Origin: Oceaniglobus trochenteri
GTDB lineage: Bacteria > Pseudomonadota > Alphaproteobacteria > Rhodobacterales > Rhodobacteraceae
DNA length: 64,000 nt
Assembly: GCF_020529025.1 (NCBI RefSeq)
Contig: NZ_JACNMM010000006.1
Coordinates: 1 to 64,000, forward strand
Reading direction: 5' to 3'
Made by a program: the position numbers and the translations under genes. This document shows, one piece after another, positions 42,821 through 51,706 of this stretch. The notes beneath the pieces were generated by a model. The model did no database searches. It saw only the letters and a list, made by a program, of their open reading frames with translations, and was not told the origin of the DNA. How positions within the stretch are numbered: the first letter of the stretch is position 1; each line of letters begins with the position of its first letter.

Positions 42821-43345
42821 TCAGTCCTGCGCGCCCAGGAAGGTCGCGTCGTCCAGCGCCTGGACCATGGCCAGCAGCGCGCCGGAATAGCTGTATTGGC
42901 GCATCCCCATGCACATGCCGGTGGCCGAATGGGTGAAGGTCGAGATCAGCTTGCCGCTGTTCAGTCCCCGGGGCATGGCCGGTTCGGCCGAGATATTGGC
43001 GAAATGCACCTCGATCACCGGGCGTTCGCTGTCCTGCAGCGCGTGGCGGATCGCCTCGCCGATGGTGGTGGCTCCGGCGGGATTGATGATATAGCCATCG
43101 ACCCGATGCGCGCTTTCGTGGATGAATTCCAGGATCGCGCCCTGATAGTTCGACGCGAAGGTTTCGATCTCGACCCCCAGGTCGTTGCCGAAACCGGTGA
43201 CGAAATCCTGCAGATCCTTGAGCGAGGCGATGGTGCCGTAAACCTGCTTCGACCGGTTGCCCAGCGATGTCATGTTCGGCCCGTCGATGACGGCGATCTT
43301 GTGTTTCCGGTTGCCGGACCGGGTGATGTTGAACGTATGGCTCAT
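42821..43345 (-). CDS. Divergent type II 3-dehydroquinase (AroQ)-like enzyme
   Basis: 174 residues from ATG 43345. The flavodoxin-like fold of type II dehydroquinase is recognisable: IDGPNMTSLGNRSKQVYG aligns with the Asn-Gly-Pro-Asn...Arg...Tyr-Gly catalytic loop, INPAGATTIGEAIRHAL with the Asn-Pro-x-Gly motif, and IEVHFANISAE with the His motif. Changes include Asp for Asn before GPN and loss of the usual terminal GLG-x-x-GY motif. It sits in a catabolic operon, not a shikimate one, so it may act on quinate-like or other hydroxylated ring acids, or a different substrate. Confidence 0.8.
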   Translation of the reverse strand: MSHTFNITRSGNRKHKIAVIDGPNMTSLGNRSKQVYGTIASLKDLQDFVTGFGNDLGVEIETFASNYQGAILEFIHESAHRVDGYIINPAGATTIGEAIRHALQDSERPVIEVHFANISAEPAMPRGLNSGKLISTFTHSATGMCMGMRQYSYSGALLAMVQALDDATFLGAQD

Positions 43346-43361
43346 TCGCGTTTTCCTTCTT

Positions 43362-44111
43362 TCATTTCCTGAGACGGATGGTGCCCATGCCGCCGTCGAC
43401 CTCGATCGTGGTGCCGGTGGTCGAACGTGCGGCGGGGCTGGCAAGATAGACGACCGCATGGCCGATTTCGGCGGGGTCCAGCATCTTGCCCGTGGGCTGG
43501 CGGGCGTCGAGACTGGCGCGCAATGCGGCGGGGTGGTCGGCGCGGGCGATGATCTGGCCCATGAAGGGCGTGTCCACCGTGGCGGGGGCGATGGCGTTCA
43601 CGCGGATGCCCTCGCCCACCAGATCGGCCGAAAGGGCCAGCATCAGCCCTTGCACCGCCCCCTTCGAGGCGGAGTAGAGCGCGCGTTCGGGAATGCCGTT
43701 CAGCGCCGAACAGGACGACATGACAATGACCGAAGCAGCGTTAGAGCAGCGCAACCAGGGCAGGGCCGCGCGCATCACCCGCATCTGCCCGAAGACGTTG
43801 ATGTCGAAGACCCGGCGCCAGTCGTCCTCGGTTCCGTCCTCGATCCCGCCGACAAAGCTGACCCCGGCATTGTTCACCAGAACGTCAAGGCGCCCATGCG
43901 TCCCGCAAAACCCGTCGATGGCAGCGCTTACCGCGCCCTGATCGGTCACATCGGCCTTCAGGGCATGGGCGCCTTCGGGCAGATCCGTCAGGTCGCGGTC
44001 GAGGATGCCCACCACGGCGCCTTGGGCCAGCAGGGCCTCGGCGCTGGCGCGCCCGATGCCCGAACCGCCGCCGGTGACGATGGCGACACGTCCTGTCAGT
44101 GAATTGCTCAT
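43362..44111 (-). CDS. SDR-family NAD(P)-dependent oxidoreductase
   Basis: 249 residues. Rossmann motif TGGGSGIG near the N-terminus, NNAG, catalytic Ser in VMSSCSALNG, YxxxK as YSASK, and the C-terminal VDGGMG. Asp after the second strand (GILDRDL) favours NAD. ATGA-coupled to the hydrolase gene. Probably oxidises a secondary alcohol in the operon's pathway. Confidence 0.93.
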   Translation of the reverse strand: MSNSLTGRVAIVTGGGSGIGRASAEALLAQGAVVGILDRDLTDLPEGAHALKADVTDQGAVSAAIDGFCGTHGRLDVLVNNAGVSFVGGIEDGTEDDWRRVFDINVFGQMRVMRAALPWLRCSNAASVIVMSSCSALNGIPERALYSASKGAVQGLMLALSADLVGEGIRVNAIAPATVDTPFMGQIIARADHPAALRASLDARQPTGKMLDPAEIGHAVVYLASPAARSTTGTTIEVDGGMGTIRLRK

Positions 44112-44878
44112 GTCATCCCCTCGATGAAGGCGGTGATTTCGGTGGCGACGGCCTGGGGCTGTTCCAGAAGCCCCATGTGCCCCGCGCCATCGACATTGGC
44201 CCGTTGCACCGCAACCCCGGCCCCTTCAAGGGTGGCTGCGATGTGATCCAGAACGGCGGGGGGCGTCGAAAGATCGTCGCCGAAGGACAGCACCAGCGTC
44301 GCTGGCCAGGGGCGTGTCACCGCGCCGTAACCGGCAAAGGTGGCAAAGGCCCGCCAGGCGGCGTCGAACCCCTCGGGCGTCAGGCGGTGCAATGCGGCGC
44401 GCGCGCGGGCGATGGCCGCCTCGTCGGTCGAGGCGCCGAACCAGCGCTGCACGGTCTCTGCCTCGATCCCGGCGATGCCGCCATGGGCCACGGCACAGGC
44501 GCGGCTGGCAAACAGCGCACTGCCCTCGGACGGGGTGGCGGCCAGGGTCAGGCTGGCGAAGCGCCCGGGCAGGCGGGCGGCAAGATCGGCCGCGACCGCG
44601 CCGCCCATGGAGAACCCCGCCAGATGCACCGGCCCGTCCAGTTGCGCAACAGCAGCCTCGGCATCCTCCACCAGTTGCGCCCAATCCCGCACCGGTTGGC
44701 CCGCTGCCGCGCCATGTCCGCGCTGATCGTAGGAGACGACCCGCCATCCCGCCCCCAGCGCATCGGCCAGCCCGGCGTGGAATTCAGCCGATTGGCCCAG
44801 CGGGTGCAGGCACAGCAGCGTCCGGCCCGCGCCCTTGTCGAACCAGCGGGTCTGCATGCCGTTGATGTCGGCCCTCAC
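44108..44878 (-). CDS. Alpha/beta hydrolase
   Basis: 256 residues. Oxyanion region LHPLGQS, nucleophile elbow GFSMGG, acid in FGDDLSTP and His in DGAGHMGLLEQP give a complete triad. It resembles 3-oxoadipate enol-lactonase-type hydrolases in length and layout, but substrate is unassigned. Coupled by ATGA to both CaiB (upstream) and SDR (downstream). Confidence 0.88.
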   Translation of the reverse strand: MRADINGMQTRWFDKGAGRTLLCLHPLGQSAEFHAGLADALGAGWRVVSYDQRGHGAAAGQPVRDWAQLVEDAEAAVAQLDGPVHLAGFSMGGAVAADLAARLPGRFASLTLAATPSEGSALFASRACAVAHGGIAGIEAETVQRWFGASTDEAAIARARAALHRLTPEGFDAAWRAFATFAGYGAVTRPWPATLVLSFGDDLSTPPAVLDHIAATLEGAGVAVQRANVDGAGHMGLLEQPQAVATEITAFIEGMT

Positions 44879-46092
44879 TGGCCCCGTTCCTTCAGAACAC
44901 CGGCCTTGCGCATGGCGTCAACCTCGGCCGAGGCGGCGCCAAGCCAGTCGGAGAGCACGCTTTCGGCATCGCCTCCCAGGGCGGGGGGATACCCGGCCGG
45001 GGCGGGCACGCCCTGCCCCATGCGGATCGGGCTGCCCACCACGTCGACCCCTTCGGCCAGTTCCACGATCATGCCGCGCCCGGACTGGCGGGCATCGTCC
45101 AGGGCCTCGGGCACCGTGCGGATCAGGGCGTTGGGCACGTCGTGTTCAGTCAGAAGGTCGGCCCATTCCTCGCCGTTGCGGGCCAGGAAGGCGGGCTCCA
45201 GTTCAGCCCAGAGCGCGACGCGGTTGGCAAGGCGCGATGGACCGTCGGCAAAGCGCGGATCATCGACAAGATCGGACCGCCCCAGGGCGGCGCAAAGCCC
45301 CTTCCACATCTTTTCGGTGTTCGCGGTCACGGCAATGTCGCGCCCGTCGCCCGCGGTGAAGGTGCGGTAGGTCGGGATCGAATCGTGCCCCGCCCCCTGC
45401 CGCCCCGGCTTTGCCCCGCCGATCAGCGCATAGGCCGATTGATAGGACAGCATGGAAAGCTGGCAATCCAGCATGGCCACGTCGATGTGCCGCCCCTGCC
45501 CGGTGATCCCGCGCTGCACCAGCGCGGCATTGATCGCCACCGCGGCGTAAAGGCCGGCCACCGTATCGCCCGCCGGAATGCCCAGCCGAACCGATTTGCC
45601 CTCGGGTTCGCCGGTCAGGGACATGACCCCCGACAGGGCCTGGACGATCATGTCATAGGCCGGGCGGTTGGCCCAGGGCCCCTCAAGCCCGAAGCCGGTG
45701 ATCGAGGCCCAGATCAGGCCCGGGTGCTGCTTGCGCAGGGCCGCGATGTCCAGCCCAAGGCGGGCGGGCACATCGGGGCGGAAATTCTCGACCACCACAT
45801 CGACGGTGCCGATCAGGCGCCGCACAAGGGCGATGCCCTCGGGGTGCTTCATGTCCACGGACACCGACCGTTTCGACCGGTTGCTGGCCAGGAAATAGGC
45901 GCTGTCCCTGTCCACGAAATAGGGCGGGATGTGGCGGCTGCTGTCGCCCGAGGGCGGCTCCAGCTTCACCACGTCGGCCCCGAGATCGGCCAGGATCTGG
46001 GTGCAGAACGGCCCAGACAGGAAGGTGGTCAGATCGAGAACCCTCAGCCCCGAAAGCGGGGCCTGACCGGTTTGGCTTGCCTGTTGCGTCAT
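44875..46092 (-). CDS. CaiB/BaiF-family (class III) CoA transferase
   Basis: 405 residues. Family start LSGLRVLDLTTFLSGPFCTQ, then DLGADVVKLEPPSGD, VENFRPDVPARLG and the catalytic Asp in NRPAYDMIVQALSG. It would activate a carboxylic acid by CoA transfer from another thioester. Coupled to IclR upstream and hydrolase downstream. Confidence 0.94.
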   Translation of the reverse strand: MTQQASQTGQAPLSGLRVLDLTTFLSGPFCTQILADLGADVVKLEPPSGDSSRHIPPYFVDRDSAYFLASNRSKRSVSVDMKHPEGIALVRRLIGTVDVVVENFRPDVPARLGLDIAALRKQHPGLIWASITGFGLEGPWANRPAYDMIVQALSGVMSLTGEPEGKSVRLGIPAGDTVAGLYAAVAINAALVQRGITGQGRHIDVAMLDCQLSMLSYQSAYALIGGAKPGRQGAGHDSIPTYRTFTAGDGRDIAVTANTEKMWKGLCAALGRSDLVDDPRFADGPSRLANRVALWAELEPAFLARNGEEWADLLTEHDVPNALIRTVPEALDDARQSGRGMIVELAEGVDVVGSPIRMGQGVPAPAGYPPALGGDAESVLSDWLGAASAEVDAMRKAGVLKERGQ

Positions 46093-46874
46093 GGCATGCG
46101 CCCCCCAAGTTGCAATGTCAGCTCTTTTGCCGCCACCGCGATCTCCTGCCCCAGTTCGGCGGGCGCCACGTCGGGCGCCCTGTCGCGCGGCATGGTCATG
46201 CAGACCGTGCCAAGAATGCCCTGGGGGCCAAAGACCGGCGCCGCGATCCCCAGTGCATCAGGAAGCTTTTCGCCGTGGGAGACGGCAAAGCCCTGTTGGC
46301 GGATCTGCGCCAGTTCAGCCAGAAGCGTTTCGCGGTCGGGCGTGGATTGCCCTGTGGCGGGCGATGCGCCCTCTTCATACAGGATCTTCACGATATCCTC
46401 TTCGGGCAGGTAGGCCAGCGCCGCCTTGCCCGATGCCCCCCAGACCATGCTGAGCGGCGTGTTCATCTCGATCCGGTACAAAAGCCGCTTCTGCCCGTCG
46501 GCGCGGGCGGCAAAGCTGATGCGCCGCTCGCGTGCCATGTAAAGCGCGAAGAGGATCGTTTCGTCGTACCGCTGGGCAATCTTGCCGATGGCGCGCAGCG
46601 CGATGGTCGAGGGGCTGACCTGTGCGGTGATGCGTGCCGCGACGCGATAGAACTGCGGGCCCACCGAATAGGTCGAAGTTTGCGGATCGTGGGTGGCGAA
46701 ACCGCCATCCACCAGCAGGTTGAGCAGCCGATGCACCGTGGACGGCGCAAGCCCCAGCTTGTCAGCGGCATGGCGCACCGATACCGGGCCGTCGGAATCG
46801 GCCAGGAAGACCAGCATGTTCAGCACCCTTTGGGCGGTGCCGGTCGGGGATTTGGTGTCGTCGCCGTCGTTCAT
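46089..46874 (-). CDS. IclR-family transcriptional regulator
   Basis: 261 residues. N-terminal HTH (VSVRHAADKLGLAPSTVHRLL) and a C-terminal GAF-like effector domain (from about 85). Unusually it lies inside the operon, coupled by ATGA overlaps to the thiolase before it and the CaiB gene after it, implying autoregulation. The dyad at 48441-48457 upstream of the operon is its candidate operator. Confidence 0.93.
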   Translation of the reverse strand: MNDGDDTKSPTGTAQRVLNMLVFLADSDGPVSVRHAADKLGLAPSTVHRLLNLLVDGGFATHDPQTSTYSVGPQFYRVAARITAQVSPSTIALRAIGKIAQRYDETILFALYMARERRISFAARADGQKRLLYRIEMNTPLSMVWGASGKAALAYLPEEDIVKILYEEGASPATGQSTPDRETLLAELAQIRQQGFAVSHGEKLPDALGIAAPVFGPQGILGTVCMTMPRDRAPDVAPAELGQEIAVAAKELTLQLGGRMP

Positions 46875-48016
46875 GCCACGGCCTCAAGCAGGTGAATCGT
46901 GCAGGCGCCGTGATCCATGCCGGAAATGCCGCCGCCGGTCACATGGGTCAGCGCGGTGCGCGCGCTGTCGATCTGGCGTGCGCCGGCCTGGCCGGTCAGG
47001 TGCCAGAACGCCTCGACCGCCTGCGCCACGCCCGATGCGCCCACCGGATGCCCCTTGGCCAGAAGCCCGCCCGAGGGATTGACCACCACCTTGCCCCCAT
47101 AGGTGGTGGCGCCGTCCCGCAACAGGGCGGCCGATTCCCCTTCGGGGCACAGGCCCAACGCCTCGTAATAGACCAGTTCGGCGATGGTGAAGGCGTCGTG
47201 CAGTTCGACCATGTCCAGGGATTCGGGGCCGAAACCCGCCGCCTCGTAGGCATCCTTTGCGCCGTGCACGGTGATTTCCGGGCGCAGCATGTGACGAAAG
47301 CCGGTGGTCGCCTTGCCCGAATGCAGGACCGAGGCCGCAACCCGCGCACCGGCAACGCCCATCCGGCGGCGCCGCGCCTCGCTGACCAAAACCACCGCCG
47401 CCGCGCCGTCGCCCGTGGGGCAGCATTGCAGCAGGGTCAGCGGCTCGGCAATGGGCCGCGAGGCCAGAACCTCCTCGGCGCTGACAGGCTTGCGGAACTG
47501 GGCAAAGGGGTTGGCCACGCCATGGCGGCGGGCCTTGACGCTGACCTGCGCCAGAATGTCCGGGGTTTCGCCCCTTTCGTGCAGGTAACGCCGGGCGCGC
47601 ATGGCATAAAGCGCGGGCATCACCATGCCGCGTTGCACCTCGGGGTCTTCCTCGACCAGGGGCAGGGTGCCGCCGCCGAACTGGGTCAGCTTGTCGACCC
47701 CGATCACGAGGGCGGCGTCGGTGCGCCCCTCTTCGATGTCGCGGGCGGCCAGATGCAGCGCCGTCGCACCGCCGGAGCAGGCATTGTCGACGTTGACCAC
47801 CGGCACGCCGCCGATGCCCAGATCCTTGACGATGCGCTGACCGGTCAGCATGCCACCGAAGGCATGACCACAGGTGACCGACCCGATATCGGCAGGCGCA
47901 AGACCGGCCGAGGACAGCGCCCGCAGGACGGCGGGCACGGCAAGGCCCGGATAGCTTGAGGCGCGATGCTTGCCCATGGGAATCATGCCCGCGCCGATGA
48001 TGACCGCCTGTGTCAT
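46871..48016 (-). CDS. Thiolase-family protein (acetyl-CoA acetyltransferase-like)
   Basis: 381 residues from ATG 48016, overlapping the DUF35 stop. Active-site Cys in VDNACSGGATALHLA; HDAF motif in VELHDAFTIAELVYYEALG; C-terminal GGLLAKGHPVGASGVAQ. This is the SCP-x/thiolase-like class that works with a DUF35 zinc-ribbon/OB-fold partner, which is exactly the preceding gene. It likely cleaves or handles a beta-ketoacyl-CoA. Confidence 0.92.
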   Translation of the reverse strand: MTQAVIIGAGMIPMGKHRASSYPGLAVPAVLRALSSAGLAPADIGSVTCGHAFGGMLTGQRIVKDLGIGGVPVVNVDNACSGGATALHLAARDIEEGRTDAALVIGVDKLTQFGGGTLPLVEEDPEVQRGMVMPALYAMRARRYLHERGETPDILAQVSVKARRHGVANPFAQFRKPVSAEEVLASRPIAEPLTLLQCCPTGDGAAAVVLVSEARRRRMGVAGARVAASVLHSGKATTGFRHMLRPEITVHGAKDAYEAAGFGPESLDMVELHDAFTIAELVYYEALGLCPEGESAALLRDGATTYGGKVVVNPSGGLLAKGHPVGASGVAQAVEAFWHLTGQAGARQIDSARTALTHVTGGGISGMDHGACTIHLLEAVA

Positions 48017-48423
48017 GCCCGCGCCTCCGCCCACCAGTCATCGCCATCGGCGCGCAGAGTCACCGGCATGTCGCAGGCCAGCGATTCGCCCCGGACCACC
48101 GCCAGAACGCGCAGCCCCTCGGGAAAGTCGATGTAGCCCAGCGAATAGGGCACTTCGCGCGTGGCGGAAACGTGAATCGTCGAGAAGGAATAAAGGGTTG
48201 CGTCGGGGCCGAAATGTTCGGGCGCCATGTCGCGCGCGCCGGTTTCGGGGCAGACGGGCCGCGCCGGAAAGGCCGCGACGCCCGAGGATTGCGACCGCGC
48301 CCCCACAAGGCGGACGATGCCGTCCCGCACCTCGATCTGCGCCCCGTCTTCTTCCAGATCCGGGAACGGAAGGATGGTCGCGTCGGCGGCTTCGCCTGCC
48401 GGTATCGCGGAAATGTCGTTCAT
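48013..48423 (-). CDS. DUF35 OB-fold protein, thiolase partner
   Basis: 136 residues, ATG 48423. C-terminal OB domain (TLYSFSTIHVSATREVPYSLG, then DFPEGLRVLAVVRG) matches DUF35. The N-terminal rubredoxin-like part has only one clear Cys (RPVCPETGA), so a zinc site is probably lost. First gene of the eleven-gene operon; it forms the acyl-CoA-binding partner of the thiolase in related systems. Confidence 0.85.
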   Translation of the reverse strand: MNDISAIPAGEAADATILPFPDLEEDGAQIEVRDGIVRLVGARSQSSGVAAFPARPVCPETGARDMAPEHFGPDATLYSFSTIHVSATREVPYSLGYIDFPEGLRVLAVVRGESLACDMPVTLRADGDDWWAEARA

Positions 48424-48440
48424 CGGGCCCTCCAGTCATT

Positions 48441-48457
48441 GTTCCGTTCATTGGAAC
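48441..48457. promoter_or_regulatory. Candidate IclR operator
   Basis: Inverted repeat GTTCC-N7-GGAAC just upstream of the operon start at 48423, in the 134-bp gap shared with the divergent TRAP gene at 48558. IclR-family sites often have TTCC/GGAA dyads. Confidence 0.45.
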
Positions 48458-48557
48458 ACCATTCCATTATTGTTGACGCCACCATCGCGGTCAAGCTAAA
48501 GATTGATCCAAGGGTGCCGCGGTCACTGCCGCTCGCCCCACTTAACGGGAGGAAGAC

Positions 48558-49586
48558 ATGAAGACTTATCTGGCAGCAGTTGCCACAACCCTTGCCCTTG
48601 CGGCCCCCGCGATGGCCGACAAGGTCACGCTGAACATGGCGGGTTTCTATCCGCGCACCCTGACCCAGCTGGGCGAGGCCGGCGCACGGCTGGAAAGCAC
48701 CGTCAACGCCATCGGTGGCGATGCCTTGGGAATCAAGCTGTTCGAACCCGGCGCCCTGGTGCCTTCGCTTGAGATTTTCGATGCCGTCGCCAGCGGCTCG
48801 ATCGACATGGGGTCTTCGGTTTCGGGCCTCTGGGCCTCGAAGAACTCGGCGCTGAACATCTTTTCGTCGGTGCCCTTCGGCCCCGAAGCGGGCGAATACC
48901 TGGCCTGGATGTGGCACGGGGGCGGACAGGAGCTTCTGAACGAGATCTATCACCCCCTTGGCGTGCACGGGATGGTCTGCGGCATGGTCGCCCCCGAGGC
49001 CTCGGGGTGGTTCCGTGAAGAGATCACCTCGACCGCCGATCTGGCCGGGTTGAAGATGCGTTTCTTCGGCCCCGGTGCGCAGGTCATGCAGAAGATGGGC
49101 GTGGACACGCAGCTTCTGGCCGGGGGTGACATCTATCCCGCGCTGGAGCGTGGCACCATCGACGCGACCGAATTCTCGATGCCCGCCGTCGATCAGGGCG
49201 CCGGATTGTACAACATCGCCAAGCACTATTACTTCCCCGGCTGGCACCAGCAGGCCACGGTTCAGGAAATCCTGGTCAACAAGGCCCGCTGGGACGGCAT
49301 GACCGAGGAGCAGCAGGCCATCCTGCAAACCGCCTGCGAGGCGACGACGGCCTGGCAATTCTCGGAAGGCGAGGCGATCCAGTTCAAGGCGCTGCAGGAA
49401 ATGCAGGCCGAGGGCGTGACCCTGCATCGCTGGTCCGACGAGATCCTGGACGAATATCGCACCGCCTGGGAGGAAGTGGCCGCCGAGGAAGCCGCCGCCA
49501 ACCCCGATTTCGACCGGGTGTGGAACGCGCTTCAGGCCTTCCGCAAGGATTACGCGGTCTGGAAGGAACTGGGCTATCTCGACTAG
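48558..49586 (+). CDS. TRAP substrate-binding protein, TakP/DctP7 class
   Basis: 342 residues; GGGAGGA upstream. Signal peptide ends APAMAD. Sequence features of the 2-oxoacid/mannitol-chloroaromatic class: WASKNSALNIFSSVPFGP, GLKMRFFGPGAQVM with the ligand Arg, GGDIYPALERGTIDATEF. Followed by its own DctQ and long DctM. Divergent from the DUF35/thiolase operon and possibly under the same IclR control. Confidence 0.93.
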   Translation: MKTYLAAVATTLALAAPAMADKVTLNMAGFYPRTLTQLGEAGARLESTVNAIGGDALGIKLFEPGALVPSLEIFDAVASGSIDMGSSVSGLWASKNSALNIFSSVPFGPEAGEYLAWMWHGGGQELLNEIYHPLGVHGMVCGMVAPEASGWFREEITSTADLAGLKMRFFGPGAQVMQKMGVDTQLLAGGDIYPALERGTIDATEFSMPAVDQGAGLYNIAKHYYFPGWHQQATVQEILVNKARWDGMTEEQQAILQTACEATTAWQFSEGEAIQFKALQEMQAEGVTLHRWSDEILDEYRTAWEEVAAEEAAANPDFDRVWNALQAFRKDYAVWKELGYLD

Positions 49587-49594
49587 TCCGACCT

Positions 49595-49632
49595 GGGCCG
49601 GTGCCTGCAAGGCGCCGGCCCGATTCGTTTTT
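49595..49632 (+). terminator. Attenuator-like terminator between TRAP binding-protein and DctQ
   Basis: 11-bp stem (GGGCCGGTGCC/GGCGCCGGCCC, one G-U pair), loop TGCAA, then GATTCGTTTTT. Located 9 bp after the stop; the permease genes follow at once, so partial read-through is expected. Confidence 0.8.
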
Positions 49633-49647
49633 CACAAGGGTCCGCAC

Positions 49648-50211
49648 ATGCGCGCTTTTCTCACGGTTTCCCGCGGCATCGACCGCCTTCTCGGCTGGTC
49701 TGCCGTCATCGGCGGCTGGTGCATCGTCGGGCTGATCCTGGTTGTCTTCTATGATGTCGTGACCCGTTACCTGGGCGTGCCCAAGGTGTTCGGGCTGAAT
49801 TCCACGAAACTTCAGGAAAGCGAATACTGGCTGCACAGCTATGCAATCGTGCTGGTGGTGGGGGCGGCCTATGTCCGCCAGACCCATGTGCGCATCGACC
49901 TTCTGCGCGAAAACCTGTCGCTGCGCCTGCGCTACTGGATCGAGGCGGTGGGCTGCGCCGTCATGCTGGTGCCCTATTCGATCCTGGGCGCCTGGCTGTC
50001 CTGGCCCTATGCGCTGCGGGCCTGGTCCACCGGCGAAACCTCGAAATCGCAGATCGGGCTCAGCGATATCTGGCTGCTGAAGGGGGGGCTGATCGTGATG
50101 TTCGTCCTTCTGGGGCTGGCCGGACTGTCGGTGTTCATCAAGGCGGTCGCGGGGATCGCCGGGCAACTTCCCGCCTCGATGCAGGCCGAAACCCTGGGCG
50201 GAGAGAACTGA
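49648..50211 (+). CDS. TRAP small permease (DctQ)
   Basis: 187 residues, four helices. VVFYDVVTRYLGVPKVFG then STKLQESEYWLHSYAI and RQTHVRIDLL follow the DctQ pattern. The stop overlaps the DctM start by one base (TGATG). Confidence 0.92.
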   Translation: MRAFLTVSRGIDRLLGWSAVIGGWCIVGLILVVFYDVVTRYLGVPKVFGLNSTKLQESEYWLHSYAIVLVVGAAYVRQTHVRIDLLRENLSLRLRYWIEAVGCAVMLVPYSILGAWLSWPYALRAWSTGETSKSQIGLSDIWLLKGGLIVMFVLLGLAGLSVFIKAVAGIAGQLPASMQAETLGGEN

Positions 50212-51650
50212 TGTCGGAAATGCTGCCCCTTTTCATGTTCGGCGCGCTGGCCGTGCTGCTGTTTTCCGGCTTTCCGGTCGCCTGGGTGCTGGGCGGAGTC
50301 GGGCTGGCCTTCGGGTTCATCGGGATGTGGACGGGGGATTTCCTGTTCATCCAGTTCTCGACCCTGCCCTCGCGCATCTTCGGCGGCATCATGGAAAGCC
50401 TGATCCTGACGGCGATTCCGATGTTCACCTTCATGGGCATGATGCTGGAACGTTCGGGTGTGGCGCGCGACATGCTGAACTGCCTGACGGTTCTGCTGCG
50501 CCGCGTGCCCGGGGGCCTGGCCCTTGCCGTGACGCTGATGGGCACGGTGCTGGCCGCCACCACGGGCATCATCGGCGCTTCGGTGGTGATGATGACGCTG
50601 CTGGCCCTGCCGGTGATGATGGAGCGCAACTATGACACCGGCCTGGCCACCGGCACCATCGCCGCCTCGGGGTGCCTGGGCATCCTGATTCCGCCCTCGA
50701 TCATGCTGGTCATCATGGCTGACCTTCTGTCGCGTTCGGTGGGCACGCTGTTCATGGCGGCGGTGGTGCCGGGCGTCATGCTGGCCGGGCTTTACGTTGT
50801 CTATATCGTCGTGCGCTGCGCCATTAACCCCAAGCTGGCCCCGCCCCTGCCCCGCGACGTGGGACCGACGGGGGCCGGGCCGATTGCGGTGATGGTGGTG
50901 CGCAGCTTCGTGCCGCCGGTCATCCTGATCGTTTTGGTGCTGGGGTCGATCGTCGGCGGCTTTGCCACCCCGACCGAGGCGGCGGGCATCGGCGCCCTTG
51001 GCGCGACGCTGCTGGCCTTCGTCAACCTCGTGATCCTGCCCTGGCTGGGGGTGAAGGATTTCACCCTCGACACCGCGCCGCAGCCCGAAACCCCGCAGGT
51101 CAGCCCGCTGAAAGGGTTCTGGCAGTCGTTCCGGCAGGTGGTGGACAACACGGCCCAGACCAACGCGATGATCTTCGGCATCTTCATCGGCGCGACGCTG
51201 TTCAGCTATATCTTCCGCGCCCTTGGCGGCGACGACCTGATCATCGGCATGGTCGATGCGCTGGGGCTGGGCGACTGGGGGCTGCTTCTGGTCATCATGG
51301 CGCTGATCTTCGTGCTGGGGTTCTTCTTCGACTGGATCGAGATCACCCTGATCGTGCTGCCGGTCTTTGCGCCCATCTTCGCGCAGATGACCTTTGATGG
51401 CCATGTCGACAAGTTCGAGGTCACCTATTGGCTGGCGATCATGATCGCGATCAACCTTCAAACCTCGTTCCTGACGCCGCCCTTCGGCTTTGCGCTGTTC
51501 TATCTGAAGGCCGTGGCGCCCAAGGGTGTGCGGTTGCAGGATATCTATCGCGGGATCATCCCTTTCGTGATCCTGCAACTGATCGCGCTGGCGCTGGTCA
51601 TCGCCTTCCCGCAGATCGCGCTTTGGCTGCCGCGGGAACTGATCCACTGA
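50211..51650 (+). CDS. TRAP large permease (DctM, long form)
   Basis: 479 residues, longer than the usual ~430, with an extra cytoplasmic stretch (about 280-315), as in the DctM7 class that pairs with TakP-like binding proteins. Motifs: FTFMGMMLERSGVARDML, SGCLGILIPPSIMLVIMA, FATPTEAAGIGALGA. Confidence 0.94.
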   Translation: MSEMLPLFMFGALAVLLFSGFPVAWVLGGVGLAFGFIGMWTGDFLFIQFSTLPSRIFGGIMESLILTAIPMFTFMGMMLERSGVARDMLNCLTVLLRRVPGGLALAVTLMGTVLAATTGIIGASVVMMTLLALPVMMERNYDTGLATGTIAASGCLGILIPPSIMLVIMADLLSRSVGTLFMAAVVPGVMLAGLYVVYIVVRCAINPKLAPPLPRDVGPTGAGPIAVMVVRSFVPPVILIVLVLGSIVGGFATPTEAAGIGALGATLLAFVNLVILPWLGVKDFTLDTAPQPETPQVSPLKGFWQSFRQVVDNTAQTNAMIFGIFIGATLFSYIFRALGGDDLIIGMVDALGLGDWGLLLVIMALIFVLGFFFDWIEITLIVLPVFAPIFAQMTFDGHVDKFEVTYWLAIMIAINLQTSFLTPPFGFALFYLKAVAPKGVRLQDIYRGIIPFVILQLIALALVIAFPQIALWLPRELIH

Positions 51651-51657
51651 CGGGTTC

Positions 51658-51680
51658 GGCAGCGCCGTGGCGGCGCTGCC
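51658..51680. terminator. Hairpin between convergent TRAP genes
   Basis: 9-bp stem GGCAGCGCC/GGCGCTGCC, loop GTGGC, in the 56-bp gap between genes ending at 51650 (plus) and 51707 (minus). No T-tract, so termination efficiency is uncertain. Confidence 0.45.
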
Positions 51681-51706
51681 GGTCGCTTGCCGAAAACCGG
51701 GCCGCC

